Source: Chrysogorgia sp. JL179-B06 (Eukaryota > Cnidaria > Anthozoa > Scleralcyonacea > Chrysogorgiidae). Taken from it: 64,000 nucleotides of DNA. This document shows positions 40,460 to 48,985 of this stretch, piece by piece. Position 1 is the stretch's first letter, and every line of letters begins with the position of its first letter. Location of the stretch: assembly GCA_035772405.1 (NCBI GenBank), contig JAYKKM010000121.1:124001-188000 (forward strand), written 5' to 3'. The position numbers and the translations under genes were made by a program. Below the pieces are notes generated by a model that worked only from the letters and a program-made list of their open reading frames with translations, was not told the origin of the DNA and did no database searches.

Positions 40460-41563
40460 ATGGAGCTTGGTGTGGAAACAGAACAAGGGTTGAGAGACAT
40501 TTATTATAATCCCAAGACAGGGTACAGTGGTGCAGAGAGGCTGTATCAAAGTGCATTGGGAGACGGATTGAAAGTAACTAGAAAAACAGTGAAAGAATGG
40601 TTGACAGCGCAGGACACCTACACTAGGTACAAACCTATTGTGAGAAGGCACAAGTTTCGTGCGACTTTTGTTGGATTTCTTGGTGAAGAGCTCCAAATGG
40701 ATCTAGTGGACATGAGCAAGTACTCAAAACAGAATGGAGGGTATTATTGGATATTGACAGGCATTGAAATATTGAGTAGATACGCTTTTGGAATTGCAGT
40801 TTATAGAAAAGACACTAAGAACATGACTAAGGCTGTTGGGGAGTTATTGAATGACTTTAAAGATCGGTTTGGAACCACGCCTAAGTTAGCACAATTTGAT
40901 GATGGACTCGAGTTCTACAATGTTGGTGTGAAAAGTTTGCTGAAAAAACATGGTGTTGAATATTTCAGCACTAAGACCGACAAAAAAGCCGCTGTTGTTG
41001 AGCGTTTTAATAGAAGTCTGAAGAGCATTATGTGGAAGTACTTTTATGCCCGTGGAACGTACAAATGGATTGACGCTTTGGACCAGTTTGTAAGCAATTA
41101 CAATAGCAATGTGAATCGCAGTATTATGATGAAGCCAAAGGATGTCGATAAGTCAAATGAAGGTGAAGTGTGGACCACTTTGTTTGGTCACCAATTTGCA
41201 GACAATCCATTGCCGAAGTTCAAGGTTGGTGAGTCAGTGAGAATTAGTAAATACAAGAGTGTGTTCACAAAGGGTTATGAAGCCAACTTCACTGAGGAGC
41301 TGTTTAAAGTGGTGAAAGTTATTCGCGGTGATCCAAATGTGTACGAAATTGAGGATCACACCGGTGAACAGATTATTGGTAAATTTTACGAACAGGAATT
41401 ATCGCTGGTCAATAAGAAACGTGGTGATGATGTGTACAGAGTTGAAAAGGTGTTGAAAAGAAAGAAAGTCAGAGGGAAGAAGATGGCGCTGGTTAAATGG
41501 TTGGGTTATGAGAGCAAACATAATTCGTGGATACCAGAAAGCGATATTCAAAATGTGAGTTAA
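40460..41563 (+). CDS. int: Retrovirus-type integrase with chromodomain
   Basis: 367 residues from ATG 40460 (an in-frame GTG lies 9 bp upstream). The catalytic triad is visible as QMDLVDM (Asp about 81), QFDDGLEF (Asp about 147) and VVERFNR (Glu about 181), a DDE core. The C-terminal region has an SH3-like stretch and a chromodomain-type end (YRVEKVLKRKKVRGKKMALVKWLGY, then SWIPESDI). It cuts and joins the Polinton ends and yields the 6-bp duplication. The last 50 bp including the stop are repeated at 42528-42579. Confidence 0.95.
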   Translation: MELGVETEQGLRDIYYNPKTGYSGAERLYQSALGDGLKVTRKTVKEWLTAQDTYTRYKPIVRRHKFRATFVGFLGEELQMDLVDMSKYSKQNGGYYWILTGIEILSRYAFGIAVYRKDTKNMTKAVGELLNDFKDRFGTTPKLAQFDDGLEFYNVGVKSLLKKHGVEYFSTKTDKKAAVVERFNRSLKSIMWKYFYARGTYKWIDALDQFVSNYNSNVNRSIMMKPKDVDKSNEGEVWTTLFGHQFADNPLPKFKVGESVRISKYKSVFTKGYEANFTEELFKVVKVIRGDPNVYEIEDHTGEQIIGKFYEQELSLVNKKRGDDVYRVEKVLKRKKVRGKKMALVKWLGYESKHNSWIPESDIQNVS

Positions 41564-41569
41564 TGTAAT

Positions 41570-42520
41570 ATGACTGAAAGTGGTTTCGACAACCTTGAGA
41601 TGGGTAGCTCTAACGAATACAAAGATGTTGTCGACGATGAACTAGAGCGTAGTCTTGAAAAAGCCACTAAAGATAGCGAGCTAGCTTGGGACGACCCAAA
41701 CGTTGCAGTCAGTGAGAGAGTTAGACTAACTAAAGTGAGGAGTGGGCTGGCTCGCGAACATGGTAGAAGGGAGCGCCAACGCGTGGAGGAGGCCTTTAGT
41801 GATATTGAGACGCGGATTAATGACAACGCAAAAGACTACGAAGACGTTGTGAGGAGTGCGTCATTGTTAGACACCACACACGTAGAGTACGTCGACATAC
41901 TTGGGCTAACACCAATCGAGAACCGCGAGTTGAATAGCGCACTCAATCCAAGCGAGAATATGCTGCGTGAGTCTAGAATAGGCGACGCTGGTACATTACA
42001 AATAAAAGCAAACCATTTTCGAGACTTGATAGACAAAGCGGGTGAGAGAATGGCAGAGCTTGGTAAAAAAGATCTCACAACTGTGGGGAGCGAAGAGCAC
42101 GTTAATCTAGCCGAAAGAGTGATTGGGCTCATACAGGCTAGAGACATGGTTATTGAACAGCGACAAATAGAGGAGGTTAGAGAGCGACAAGAGATCGACA
42201 TTGACAGGTTTCAGAAGTTCAAGAAATGGGCTAGAGAAAATATGGTTGGGATGAGTGCTCTAGCGATTGCAGTGGCAGCAATTGTGACGACTGTTATTAT
42301 CGCTGGGAGGTCTAACGTTATGAAAGGCTCTATGGTCACGAGGTCGTTCGCACAGGCTGTTAAAAACGCGATAACGAAGATGGGTCCATGGGCTGTTGGA
42401 TTAGCTAACTTAGTTTACAACGCGCTGGTGGTAGGCGCAAGGGGTCTTGCCTGGTTAGCTCAAAATCTATGGGTGTTTGCGGTGACATTCGCGTGGCTTG
42501 CGTACAATTATCTAAACTAG
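41570..42520 (+). CDS. Membrane-active virion protein, short paralogue
   Basis: 316 residues. A long charged helical N-terminus with LNPSENMLRESRIGDAG and VEERR-like coiled-coil stretches is followed by hydrophobic segments (MSALAIAVAAIVTTVIIAG and WAVGLANLVYNALVVGARGLAWLAQ to the end). The architecture recalls adenovirus pVI/pX-type minor proteins that act on endosomal membranes. It is paralogous to 42580-44019. Name not assigned. Confidence 0.55.
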   Translation: MTESGFDNLEMGSSNEYKDVVDDELERSLEKATKDSELAWDDPNVAVSERVRLTKVRSGLAREHGRRERQRVEEAFSDIETRINDNAKDYEDVVRSASLLDTTHVEYVDILGLTPIENRELNSALNPSENMLRESRIGDAGTLQIKANHFRDLIDKAGERMAELGKKDLTTVGSEEHVNLAERVIGLIQARDMVIEQRQIEEVRERQEIDIDRFQKFKKWARENMVGMSALAIAVAAIVTTVIIAGRSNVMKGSMVTRSFAQAVKNAITKMGPWAVGLANLVYNALVVGARGLAWLAQNLWVFAVTFAWLAYNYLN

Positions 42521-42527
42521 AGAGAAA

Positions 42528-42579
42528 ATGTGATTCGTGGGAGTCAGAGAGTGATATTCAAAATGTGAGCTAATGTAAT
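42528..42579 (+). pseudogene. Duplicated tail of integrase gene
   Basis: GATTCGTGGGAGTCAGAGAGTG and ATATTCAAAATGTGAG(C/T)TAATGTAATATG copy the end of the integrase gene and its spacer (41523-41570). This marks the breakpoint of the tandem duplication that made the two membrane-active protein genes. Confidence 0.75.
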
Positions 42580-44019
42580 ATGGCTGAAGGTGGGGGAGTT
42601 TTTGACGAGACTCAGATGGAGGACTTCGATAGACTTGATAGGTACACCGATGACCAAATAAACGGCGAACTTGAAAAACTCTCTCTAGATTATCATTTAA
42701 TCACCGACGCGCACGTTGGTGATGACATGCCAGACATCGTGCGTGTCAAGCATGACAAATTGTATGATATAATAAATAAGTTGCAGTACGAACAGGATAG
42801 AAGAGGGGCTAGAGAAAAAGAGACGTCGTTTATTGATGATGGTAAAACGGTGACAATAAGGGGGACCAACACAGAAGTCCCAGCGGTAGAGTTTGTTGAA
42901 CAGGAGTCGTACGGTGACGTTAATGACACAAGCTACAGTATGGCTCTTGAAGTGAGGTCAGACGATCTTTACAAAAGATTGGACAAGCTAAACGCAGTCA
43001 ACAAAGAGGTGGTAAAAAATCAAGTAGAAAGAGTCAAGGCGATAGGTGAGAAAATACGTAAGTTACACAAAAAAAAAAGACTCGGTCATGACGACGCGTC
43101 AAGGAAAATAGCCGACAGATCATATGTGACGGACTCAGGGTCTATTCTTTTCAAACCGATAAACAAAGATGGTAAATATGGAAAACCCAAACGAATTCTA
43201 ATACCTGTGGAAAACGGCTTGATCTACAGTAAAGATGCGAGTAGTAAAAACGCGATTAAGCAATTCAAACAGTTAGTTAGTCAAATCCCTGAGAGTACAG
43301 AAACAACAGCTGTCACAACAGAAGTAATCCCAGATGACTTCCCAGTGATCGAAACAAGAGTGGAGCGCTATAACATAACTGGGCTATCATTAGACGAAAA
43401 CCGCGAACATAATGGTGTGCTCAACCCAAGTGATAGCGTGTTGCGTGAATCGAGAATAGGTGACACTGGTGCGTTGCAAATTCAAGCAGACTATTATCAG
43501 GAAGCGATAAATAAAACGAGTAGGAGAATGACAGAGCTTGATACAAAAAATAAGCAAAGTGGTCTTACGAGTGACGAAAAGCTAGAGTATGACGGTTTGC
43601 TTGAGAGAGAGGTGGGACTCACGCAAGCCAGAGAAGAAGTCGTAGAAAAGCGGCGAATAGAAGAGGTTAGAGCGCAACAAGAAGTCGACATTGACAGGTT
43701 TCAGAAATTTAAGGAATGGGCTAAAGAAAATATGGTTGGGTTGAGCGCTGTAGCAATTTCAGTGGCTGGAATTATAACAACTATTATTATCGCTGGGAGG
43801 TCCGCTGTTATGAAAGGCGCTATGGCCACGAGGTCATTTGCGCAGGCTGTTAAGAACGCGATAACGAAGATGGGTCCATGGGCTGTTGGGTTGGCTAATT
43901 TAGTTTACAATATGTTGACGTTGGGTGCGAAGGGTCTCGCATGGTTGGCTCAAAATCTGTGGGTACTCGCGGTGGTACTTGCGTGGTTTGCTTATGATTA
44001 TTACAAGCTAAAACGGTAG
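42580..44019 (+). CDS. Membrane-active virion protein, long paralogue
   Basis: 479 residues. The last 210 residues match the 316-residue paralogue, including LNPSDSVLRESRIGDTGALQ and the hydrophobic end. The first 260 residues are different and include a lysine-rich part (KLHKKKRLGHDDASRK) and VLIPVENGLIYSK-type strands. The two proteins may be differentiated virion subunits. Immediately precedes the major capsid gene. Confidence 0.55.
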   Translation: MAEGGGVFDETQMEDFDRLDRYTDDQINGELEKLSLDYHLITDAHVGDDMPDIVRVKHDKLYDIINKLQYEQDRRGAREKETSFIDDGKTVTIRGTNTEVPAVEFVEQESYGDVNDTSYSMALEVRSDDLYKRLDKLNAVNKEVVKNQVERVKAIGEKIRKLHKKKRLGHDDASRKIADRSYVTDSGSILFKPINKDGKYGKPKRILIPVENGLIYSKDASSKNAIKQFKQLVSQIPESTETTAVTTEVIPDDFPVIETRVERYNITGLSLDENREHNGVLNPSDSVLRESRIGDTGALQIQADYYQEAINKTSRRMTELDTKNKQSGLTSDEKLEYDGLLEREVGLTQAREEVVEKRRIEEVRAQQEVDIDRFQKFKEWAKENMVGLSAVAISVAGIITTIIIAGRSAVMKGAMATRSFAQAVKNAITKMGPWAVGLANLVYNMLTLGAKGLAWLAQNLWVLAVVLAWFAYDYYKLKR

Positions 44020-44042
44020 CGATAAAACATATGTAAAGGTAT

Positions 44043-45281
44043 ATGAACGTCACATCGGCAGAGTTGAGTCCTGGTTTTAGACGAGCGACCATGGGTGGCA
44101 TAAAAGGGGTGAGAACGCAACACGTAATCACGTTGAACCCTAATAAAGTCAGTCCTGGTGAGGAACTTTACATTGATATACCGAAGCTTAAGGTTAGCAG
44201 CTGTTTGGTGCCTGGATCGTTGGGTCTAGTGTTCGACTTTAAGAATGCAAACGTCAAAAGCTGGTTCTTGAACAATGTGAGCAAGTTGTTGGTTGAGAAA
44301 CTTGTTGTGAGACTAGCTGGGGAAACTGTGTATGACAACAATGGGGAAAATTACACTGGTGTTTATCGCGACCTTTGGGAAAGTGTTACTGCGCGAGACC
44401 AAATGATTGATTATGGTGTTGGTGGTGAGAACTTGAGAAAGTTAATTTCTAAGGACGACAGTGGCGCGGCAAGTGGGAACGTTGCTAAAGTTAGCGACGC
44501 GTTGATGTTTGGTGTGATTGGGACGAAGCAGCGGATAAAGCTTGGTAAGATCATGAACGACCATGGGTTGTACGCTCCTTTTAGCATGAACAACAACTTG
44601 CAGTATGTGATCACACTCCCGAAGGCCACAGACATCATGGTGGCGCAATCCGGTAGCGCTGTGGGCGGATACACTCTGGAGAACCTCGAGCTTGAGTACG
44701 AAACGATCGATAATCAGGAGCTTGCTGATGAGATAGCGTCGGGCTATGCAAGTGGTCGTAGTTTGTCATACGAACACATCACGTTGATGAAAACCACCGA
44801 ATGGGATAAAGGTACGACCATTGTGAATGAAAACATTAATCTTCCAAGAAAAAGCATGAAGGCGATTGTGTTGCTATTCACGAATAAGGTGCGAACAGAC
44901 AGTGAGGAGTTTCTTTACCCAAATATTGAGAATATTAGAGTCACAATTGAAGGTGTGCCAAATAGTGTGTACTCACAAGGCATCCCAAAGTCGAAGTTCT
45001 ATGCAGAAGCGAAACGATTGTTTGGGTTGGGTGAAGAACACGCTCAGTTCATGACCATACAGAAGTTCTATAAAGATGGCTTTGCGTTAGTCATCGACTT
45101 GAGGAGCGTTCAAGATAATCGCAATGTCGCCACTGGTAAGAACATTGTAAACACACAATCCGGTGTGCTTCTTGAGATCACTAAAAAAGCGACGTCTGCA
45201 AATGTCATGTGTAGGGTGTTTGTGATAAGCGATGGGTTGGTCAACTTCATGAACAATGGGCTGCAATCAATCCAGTATTAA
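44043..45281 (+). CDS. Polinton double jelly-roll major capsid protein
   Basis: 412 residues, intact. Beta-rich throughout. The N-terminal part, with ITLNPNKVSPGEELYIDIP and LVFDFKNAN, opens the first jelly roll. VTARDQMIDYGVG and the region from TTEWDKGTTIVNENI to FTNKVRTDSEEFLYPNI lead into the second. Position just before the ATPase matches other Polintons, and it resembles the animal Polinton capsid proteins that nematode annotations label F54H12.2-like. It would form trimeric hexon-type capsomers. Confidence 0.8.
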   Translation: MNVTSAELSPGFRRATMGGIKGVRTQHVITLNPNKVSPGEELYIDIPKLKVSSCLVPGSLGLVFDFKNANVKSWFLNNVSKLLVEKLVVRLAGETVYDNNGENYTGVYRDLWESVTARDQMIDYGVGGENLRKLISKDDSGAASGNVAKVSDALMFGVIGTKQRIKLGKIMNDHGLYAPFSMNNNLQYVITLPKATDIMVAQSGSAVGGYTLENLELEYETIDNQELADEIASGYASGRSLSYEHITLMKTTEWDKGTTIVNENINLPRKSMKAIVLLFTNKVRTDSEEFLYPNIENIRVTIEGVPNSVYSQGIPKSKFYAEAKRLFGLGEEHAQFMTIQKFYKDGFALVIDLRSVQDNRNVATGKNIVNTQSGVLLEITKKATSANVMCRVFVISDGLVNFMNNGLQSIQY

Positions 45282-45296
45282 ATCAAGCGTGAGTTA

Positions 45297-46421
45297 ATGG
45301 AGACTCCGTTTAATATGTTAATTGTTGGTATGACAGCTTGTGGTAAGACGCATTATTTGCTGGAAACATTGGAATCTGAGTACTTTAGTAAATTTGACTA
45401 CATTGTGTTGATTTGTCCCACTTTCGAGTGGAACAAAGCGTATCAAGATTGGAAATATGTACGTGACCCTGACGTGCTAGCGATAGACTGTGCACAAGAC
45501 AATGTCGACGCTGTTCTCAAGTGTGTAACAAATGTTTTTAAAGGCACTAACACTCTGATCGTGTTGGATGACTGTGCGAGCTCTCAAGATGTCAAGAATA
45601 GGACTAGTCAATTGGTCAACTTAGCTTTTAGTGCGCGACATTTTATGTTGAGCGTTATTGTCATCACACAACAACTGACGTCGATCGCAAAACCGTATAG
45701 AGAAAATATTAGTAAGCTCGTTTGCTTCTACTGCCCGAGCAGAAGTGATATGAAGGTCGTTATCGACGATTACCTTGGAAGCATTAGCAGAGAAAAATCG
45801 TTGGCGATTGTGACCGCATTAAAAAATAATAAGTACGCTAGACTCGAAATCTCACTACGCTATCCGTACAGTCACGAAGTTGTTATTCCGCAATCAAATA
45901 TGGGTATAAGTAATAGCGTGATGGTAAAACGCAAAAGTGAGGAAAATCCTACGATTGAGGAATTAGTTGAGGATACCCAAGCCGCTAGTGCCACGACTGT
46001 GGAAGACGACATTGACGTTAGGAGAGCCGAACTTATTAGACTGTCTGGCGATGGTGTGGTAAGCCAATCTGAAGCGTATATTAAAAAAGCGTCCGCAAAG
46101 GTTATCGACAAGATATGGCACCAATATGAGTTGAAGAGAATGGAAATCGCAAACGCCTTTCTCACCGACTTGCTAATCAGCAAATTCGCTAGCTTACTGG
46201 ATGGGTTGAACGCTATTGAAAATCCTGACGAACTAAACGATGAACTACAAAAAGACCCGCTATTAAAGAAAGACGTCGAAAGCATTGTCGCGATTGTGAC
46301 GCCGTACGTGCCTTTCTTGGGCTTGTTGTCGGGAGGAATCACAACGTCGAAATATGTGTACGATCACCATTTTAGAAAAGAGGCGACAAACGCTGAAAGT
46401 AGTAGTGAACAAACGGACTAA
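45297..46421 (+). CDS. A32/FtsK-HerA-type packaging ATPase
   Basis: 374 residues. Walker A GMTACGKT (11-18), Walker B TLIVLDDCA (about 94-102), then SARHFMLSVIVITQQLTS, the sensor-type motif of virus packaging ATPases. The C-terminal third is helical and ends with a hydrophobic segment (VTPYVPFLGLLSGGI). The final 66 codons lie inside the right terminal inverted repeat, so terminal conversion would couple this coding sequence to the opposite end of the element. Confidence 0.9.
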   Translation: METPFNMLIVGMTACGKTHYLLETLESEYFSKFDYIVLICPTFEWNKAYQDWKYVRDPDVLAIDCAQDNVDAVLKCVTNVFKGTNTLIVLDDCASSQDVKNRTSQLVNLAFSARHFMLSVIVITQQLTSIAKPYRENISKLVCFYCPSRSDMKVVIDDYLGSISREKSLAIVTALKNNKYARLEISLRYPYSHEVVIPQSNMGISNSVMVKRKSEENPTIEELVEDTQAASATTVEDDIDVRRAELIRLSGDGVVSQSEAYIKKASAKVIDKIWHQYELKRMEIANAFLTDLLISKFASLLDGLNAIENPDELNDELQKDPLLKKDVESIVAIVTPYVPFLGLLSGGITTSKYVYDHHFRKEATNAESSSEQTD

Positions 46422-46974
46422 TCTATTATTAACAGGTGGCAATAACCTAATTTGCATAACAGGTGGCAATTTTATCACGCGTGAGACACTTTTACGATAC
46501 ATAAATTTGTAAAAATGTGATTTGACAAATTTGTGAAAATATTGAAACGACACTTTCTATTTTTTAAACGTGATTTGACAAATTTGTGAAAATGTTGAAA
46601 CGATTATTTTTTAAATGCGATTCGACAAATTTGTGAAAATGTTGAGACGACTATTTTTTAAATGCGATTCGACAAATTTGTGAAAATGTTGAAACGCACC
46701 TAAAAAATGGCTAAAGTAGCGTAAAGTTTAGCGAAAGTCGTGATTTTTCTAATATTTGGCATCAACTTAGTAGAAAACGTGGGAGGGGTGTTTAGATTGA
46801 CTAACGATCACCATAATAGCATAGAGACTGGCGCTGTGAGCTCACCAACGTCGATTATAAAACGTGAGTACCAAAACATTGCCGAGTTGTGGCTCGACAC
46901 AAATTTGGTGATGTTTCGGTGTTTATATTCACGTTTGACGTTGCTGGGCCCGCAGCCCTACTTACTATACTACT
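46224..46974. repeat. Polinton right terminal inverted repeat (751 bp)
   Basis: Reverse complement of 27569-28319. It ends CTTACTATACTACT followed by the AGAGAT duplication. It contains the end of the ATPase gene and the same array of about 55-bp repeats (46515-46700). Confidence 0.95.
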
Positions 46975-46980
46975 AGAGAT
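46975..46980. other. Polinton target-site duplication, right (AGAGAT)
   Basis: Second copy of the six bases at 27563-27568. Sequence on this side (GGCTATATATATACAAGGGG) continues what the left flank would have had, as shown by the undisturbed paralogues at 47612 and about 48231. Confidence 0.9.
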
Positions 46981-47034
46981 GGCTATATATATACAAGGGG
47001 ATTAGTCTCCTCATAGATATAAAATTTGCTTGAT

Positions 47035-47295
47035 TCATTGGGCGGGTGGAGGTTCGTCGATTGCTATATGTACAAACTTGCCGATCAAATGTGTAAAATC
47101 GACCGTTGAGTGGGTATATATATATTTCTCATTCCATAACAATAGCATCTTATAGATTATTCTATCAGCACGTGCGGCGTTGGGTAACGTATCCACTTTA
47201 TGACATTCAACCACTTGATATTCAATATGTGAAAAATACTTTGCTAAATCGATCAGTATTACAAACAGAGGATTTGCTTTAGTACCCGCATTCAT
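47035..47295 (-). CDS. 86-residue small protein, array member 1
   Basis: Starts MNAGTKANPLFVILIDLAKYF, has VVECHKVDTLPNAARAD and ends FVHIAIDEPPPAQ. Same family as 47670-47930 and 48497-48730. The conserved core (IIYKMLLLW-EKYIY, DFTHLIG-FVHIAI) in three copies argues for a real protein. No family recognised. Confidence 0.6.
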   Translation of the reverse strand: MNAGTKANPLFVILIDLAKYFSHIEYQVVECHKVDTLPNAARADRIIYKMLLLWNEKYIYTHSTVDFTHLIGKFVHIAIDEPPPAQ

Positions 47296-47425
47296 TTTGA
47301 AAGTGTTCTAATAAAAATATGACTTCTAACATGTGTTTATATATCTTTTCCTGCAACGTTTTTAACCGATATATATGTTGGAGGCAATATGTACTGCATT
47401 AAGTCAACAAAAAGATTAAAGAGAT

Positions 47426-47584
47426 TTACATGTATAATCGTCGGAGCGCGCGACGGTCATCTAACCAAGTTTTATCCCGGGTATTTAACCAATTGTTATT
47501 TTGTGACATAAAATATAAAAATTCAGAGCTGTATAACTTCACGTTATTAAGTTTAATTTCGTTTATATCTATACTCGTTGCCAT
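47426..47584 (-). pseudogene. Chimeric block: truncated MAT-SIDINEIKL gene
   Basis: The minus frame starts MATSIDINEIKLNNVKLY, like the 109-residue gene at 27535, but changes after about 35 codons and ends in RALRRLYM. The plus strand of the same block starts MYNRRSA, like the gene at 48805. Two convergent genes have lost their 3' parts and are joined. Both strands remain open by chance or selection. Confidence 0.5.
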
Positions 47585-47669
47585 CGTGTCTAATAATTAA
47601 TGTTTTTAGCTAGAGATGGCTATATATACAAGGGGATTAGTCTCCTCATAGATATAAATTTTGCTTGAT

Positions 47670-47930
47670 TCATTGGGCGGGTGGAGGTTCGTCGATTGCT
47701 ATATGTACAAACTTGCCGATCAAATGTGTAAAATCGTCCGTTGAGTGGGTATATATATATTTCTCATTCCATAACAATAGCATCTTATAGATTATTCTAT
47801 CAGCACGTGCGGCGTTGGGTAACGTATCCACTTTATGACATTCAACCACTTGATATTCAATATGTGAAAAATACTTTGCTAAATCGATCAGTATTACTAA
47901 CAGAGGATTTGCTTTAGTACCCGCATTCAT
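47670..47930 (-). CDS. 86-residue small protein, array member 2
   Basis: Nearly identical to 47035-47295 (differences at residues around 11 and 66). Same context, second array unit. The near lack of divergence fits recent unit duplication. Confidence 0.6.
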   Translation of the reverse strand: MNAGTKANPLLVILIDLAKYFSHIEYQVVECHKVDTLPNAARADRIIYKMLLLWNEKYIYTHSTDDFTHLIGKFVHIAIDEPPPAQ

Positions 47931-48046
47931 TTTGAAAGTGTTCTAATAAAAATATGACTTCTAACATGTGTTTATATATCTTTTCCTGCAACGTTATTTT
48001 GGAGGCAATATGTACTGCATTAAGTCAACAAAAAGATTAAAGAGAT

Positions 48047-48205
48047 TTACATGTATAATCGTCGGAGCGCGCGACGGTCATCTAACCAAGTTTTATCCCG
48101 GGTATTTAACCAATTGTTATTTTGTGACATAAAATATAAAAATTCAGAGCTGTATAACTTCACGTTATTAAGTTTAATTTCGTTTATATCTATACTCGTT
48201 GCCAT
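48047..48205 (-). pseudogene. Chimeric block, second array unit
   Basis: Same fusion of two convergent gene starts as 47426-47584, with the same junction, so the fusion predates the array duplication. Confidence 0.5.
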
Positions 48206-48257
48206 CGTGTCTAATAATTAATGTTTTTGGCTAGAGATGTCTATGTATACAAAGGGA

Positions 48258-48500
48258 TTAGTCTTTTACGATAAAAATATTTTGGTTGGTAAGATATATA
48301 TTTTTACCAATCTTAGCGTGTTCGGATGAATCGAATTCGATTTTAAAATAATTGTTATGTGCATCGTTAAAGAAAAGTTCATACATCTGTATCGGTTCGC
48401 CAGCAGGTTTGGGTATTGGTCTTGATCCAATTAACTGTAGATTTCGTTCACGAGATAGAGTCTTCATAGATATTATATCTATAAATGTTGCTTGATTCAT
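48258..48500 (-). CDS. 80-residue uncharacterised protein
   Basis: Starts MNQATFIDIISMKTLSRERN; the middle GSRPIPKPAGEPIQMYELFF and NYFKIEFDSSEH suggests a small beta-rich domain. It follows the 77-residue frame on the same strand with a 4-base overlap. No family recognised. Confidence 0.5.
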   Translation of the reverse strand: MNQATFIDIISMKTLSRERNLQLIGSRPIPKPAGEPIQMYELFFNDAHNNYFKIEFDSSEHAKIGKNIYLTNQNIFIVKD

Positions 48501-48730
48501 GGTTGATACGACGGAGGTTCCTCGATTGCTATATGTACAAACTGTCCGATCAAATGTGTAAAATCGTCCGATGAGTAGGTATATATATATTTCTCATCCC
48601 ATAACAATAGCATCTTATATATTATTCTATCGGCACGTGCATTGTTGGGTAACATTTCCACTTTACGACATTCAACCACGTGATATTCATTGTGTGAAAA
48701 ATACTGTGCTAAACAACGTTTACCTAGCAA
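48497..48730 (-). CDS. Third member of the 86-residue family, no ATG
   Basis: Shares AQYFSHNEYHVVEC and IIYKMLLLW-EKYIY with the array proteins but is diverged. The frame opens only at a TTG (48730), and upstream reads through GKTLLGKR without an ATG. It is either 5'-truncated or spliced. Confidence 0.45.
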   Translation of the reverse strand: MLGKRCLAQYFSHNEYHVVECRKVEMLPNNARADRIIYKMLLLWDEKYIYTYSSDDFTHLIGQFVHIAIEEPPSYQP

Positions 48731-48804
48731 CGTTTTACCGATGAATATTTTTGGGGAATGTGTACTTGCATTAAGTCAACAAAAAGATTAAAAAAGATTT
48801 ACAT

Positions 48805-48985
48805 GTATAATCGTCGGAGCGCGTCTTATAATATTGATTTTATCATTCGACCCAATGAGAATACCCCGATATTTTTATCGGGAATTAAGTTCAACCAATC
48901 AGGTTACGCTATTTTTTTTAAACGTGTTTTTTATAAACGCTTGTTTCCAAAATTTTTAGACACAATCTCAGCATGGCCCGTGTGA
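48805..48985 (+). CDS. 59-residue basic protein starting MYNRRSAS
   Basis: ATG at about 48806. Ends FFKRVFYKRLFPKFLDTISAWPV and overlaps the start of the next gene. Its first seven codons recur in the chimeric blocks at about 47430 and 48051. Family unknown. Confidence 0.4.

Larger units (their letters stand above)
27569..46974. mobile_element. Polinton (Maverick), 19.4 kb, near complete
   Basis: Bounded by inverted repeats starting AGTAGTATAGTAAG, with a 6-bp target duplication. It carries PolB, retrovirus-type integrase with chromodomain, A32-type ATPase and double jelly-roll capsid protein, the diagnostic Polinton set. It also carries several virion-type proteins and cargo. GC content is clearly higher than in the AT-rich element it entered. 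All core genes are open, so it may be recent or still competent. No adenain-type protease was recognised. Internal tandem duplications affect two structural genes. Confidence 0.97.
46981..48237. repeat. Tandem array, two units of about 620-637 bp
   Basis: The units start GGCTATATATA..CAAGGGGATTAGTC at 46981 and about 47618. A third, diverged unit begins about 48237. Each carries an 86-residue minus-strand frame and a chimeric 160-bp block (47426-47584; 48047-48205) where the 5' ends of two convergent genes have been fused. Near-identity of the first two units implies a recent duplication. Confidence 0.85.
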
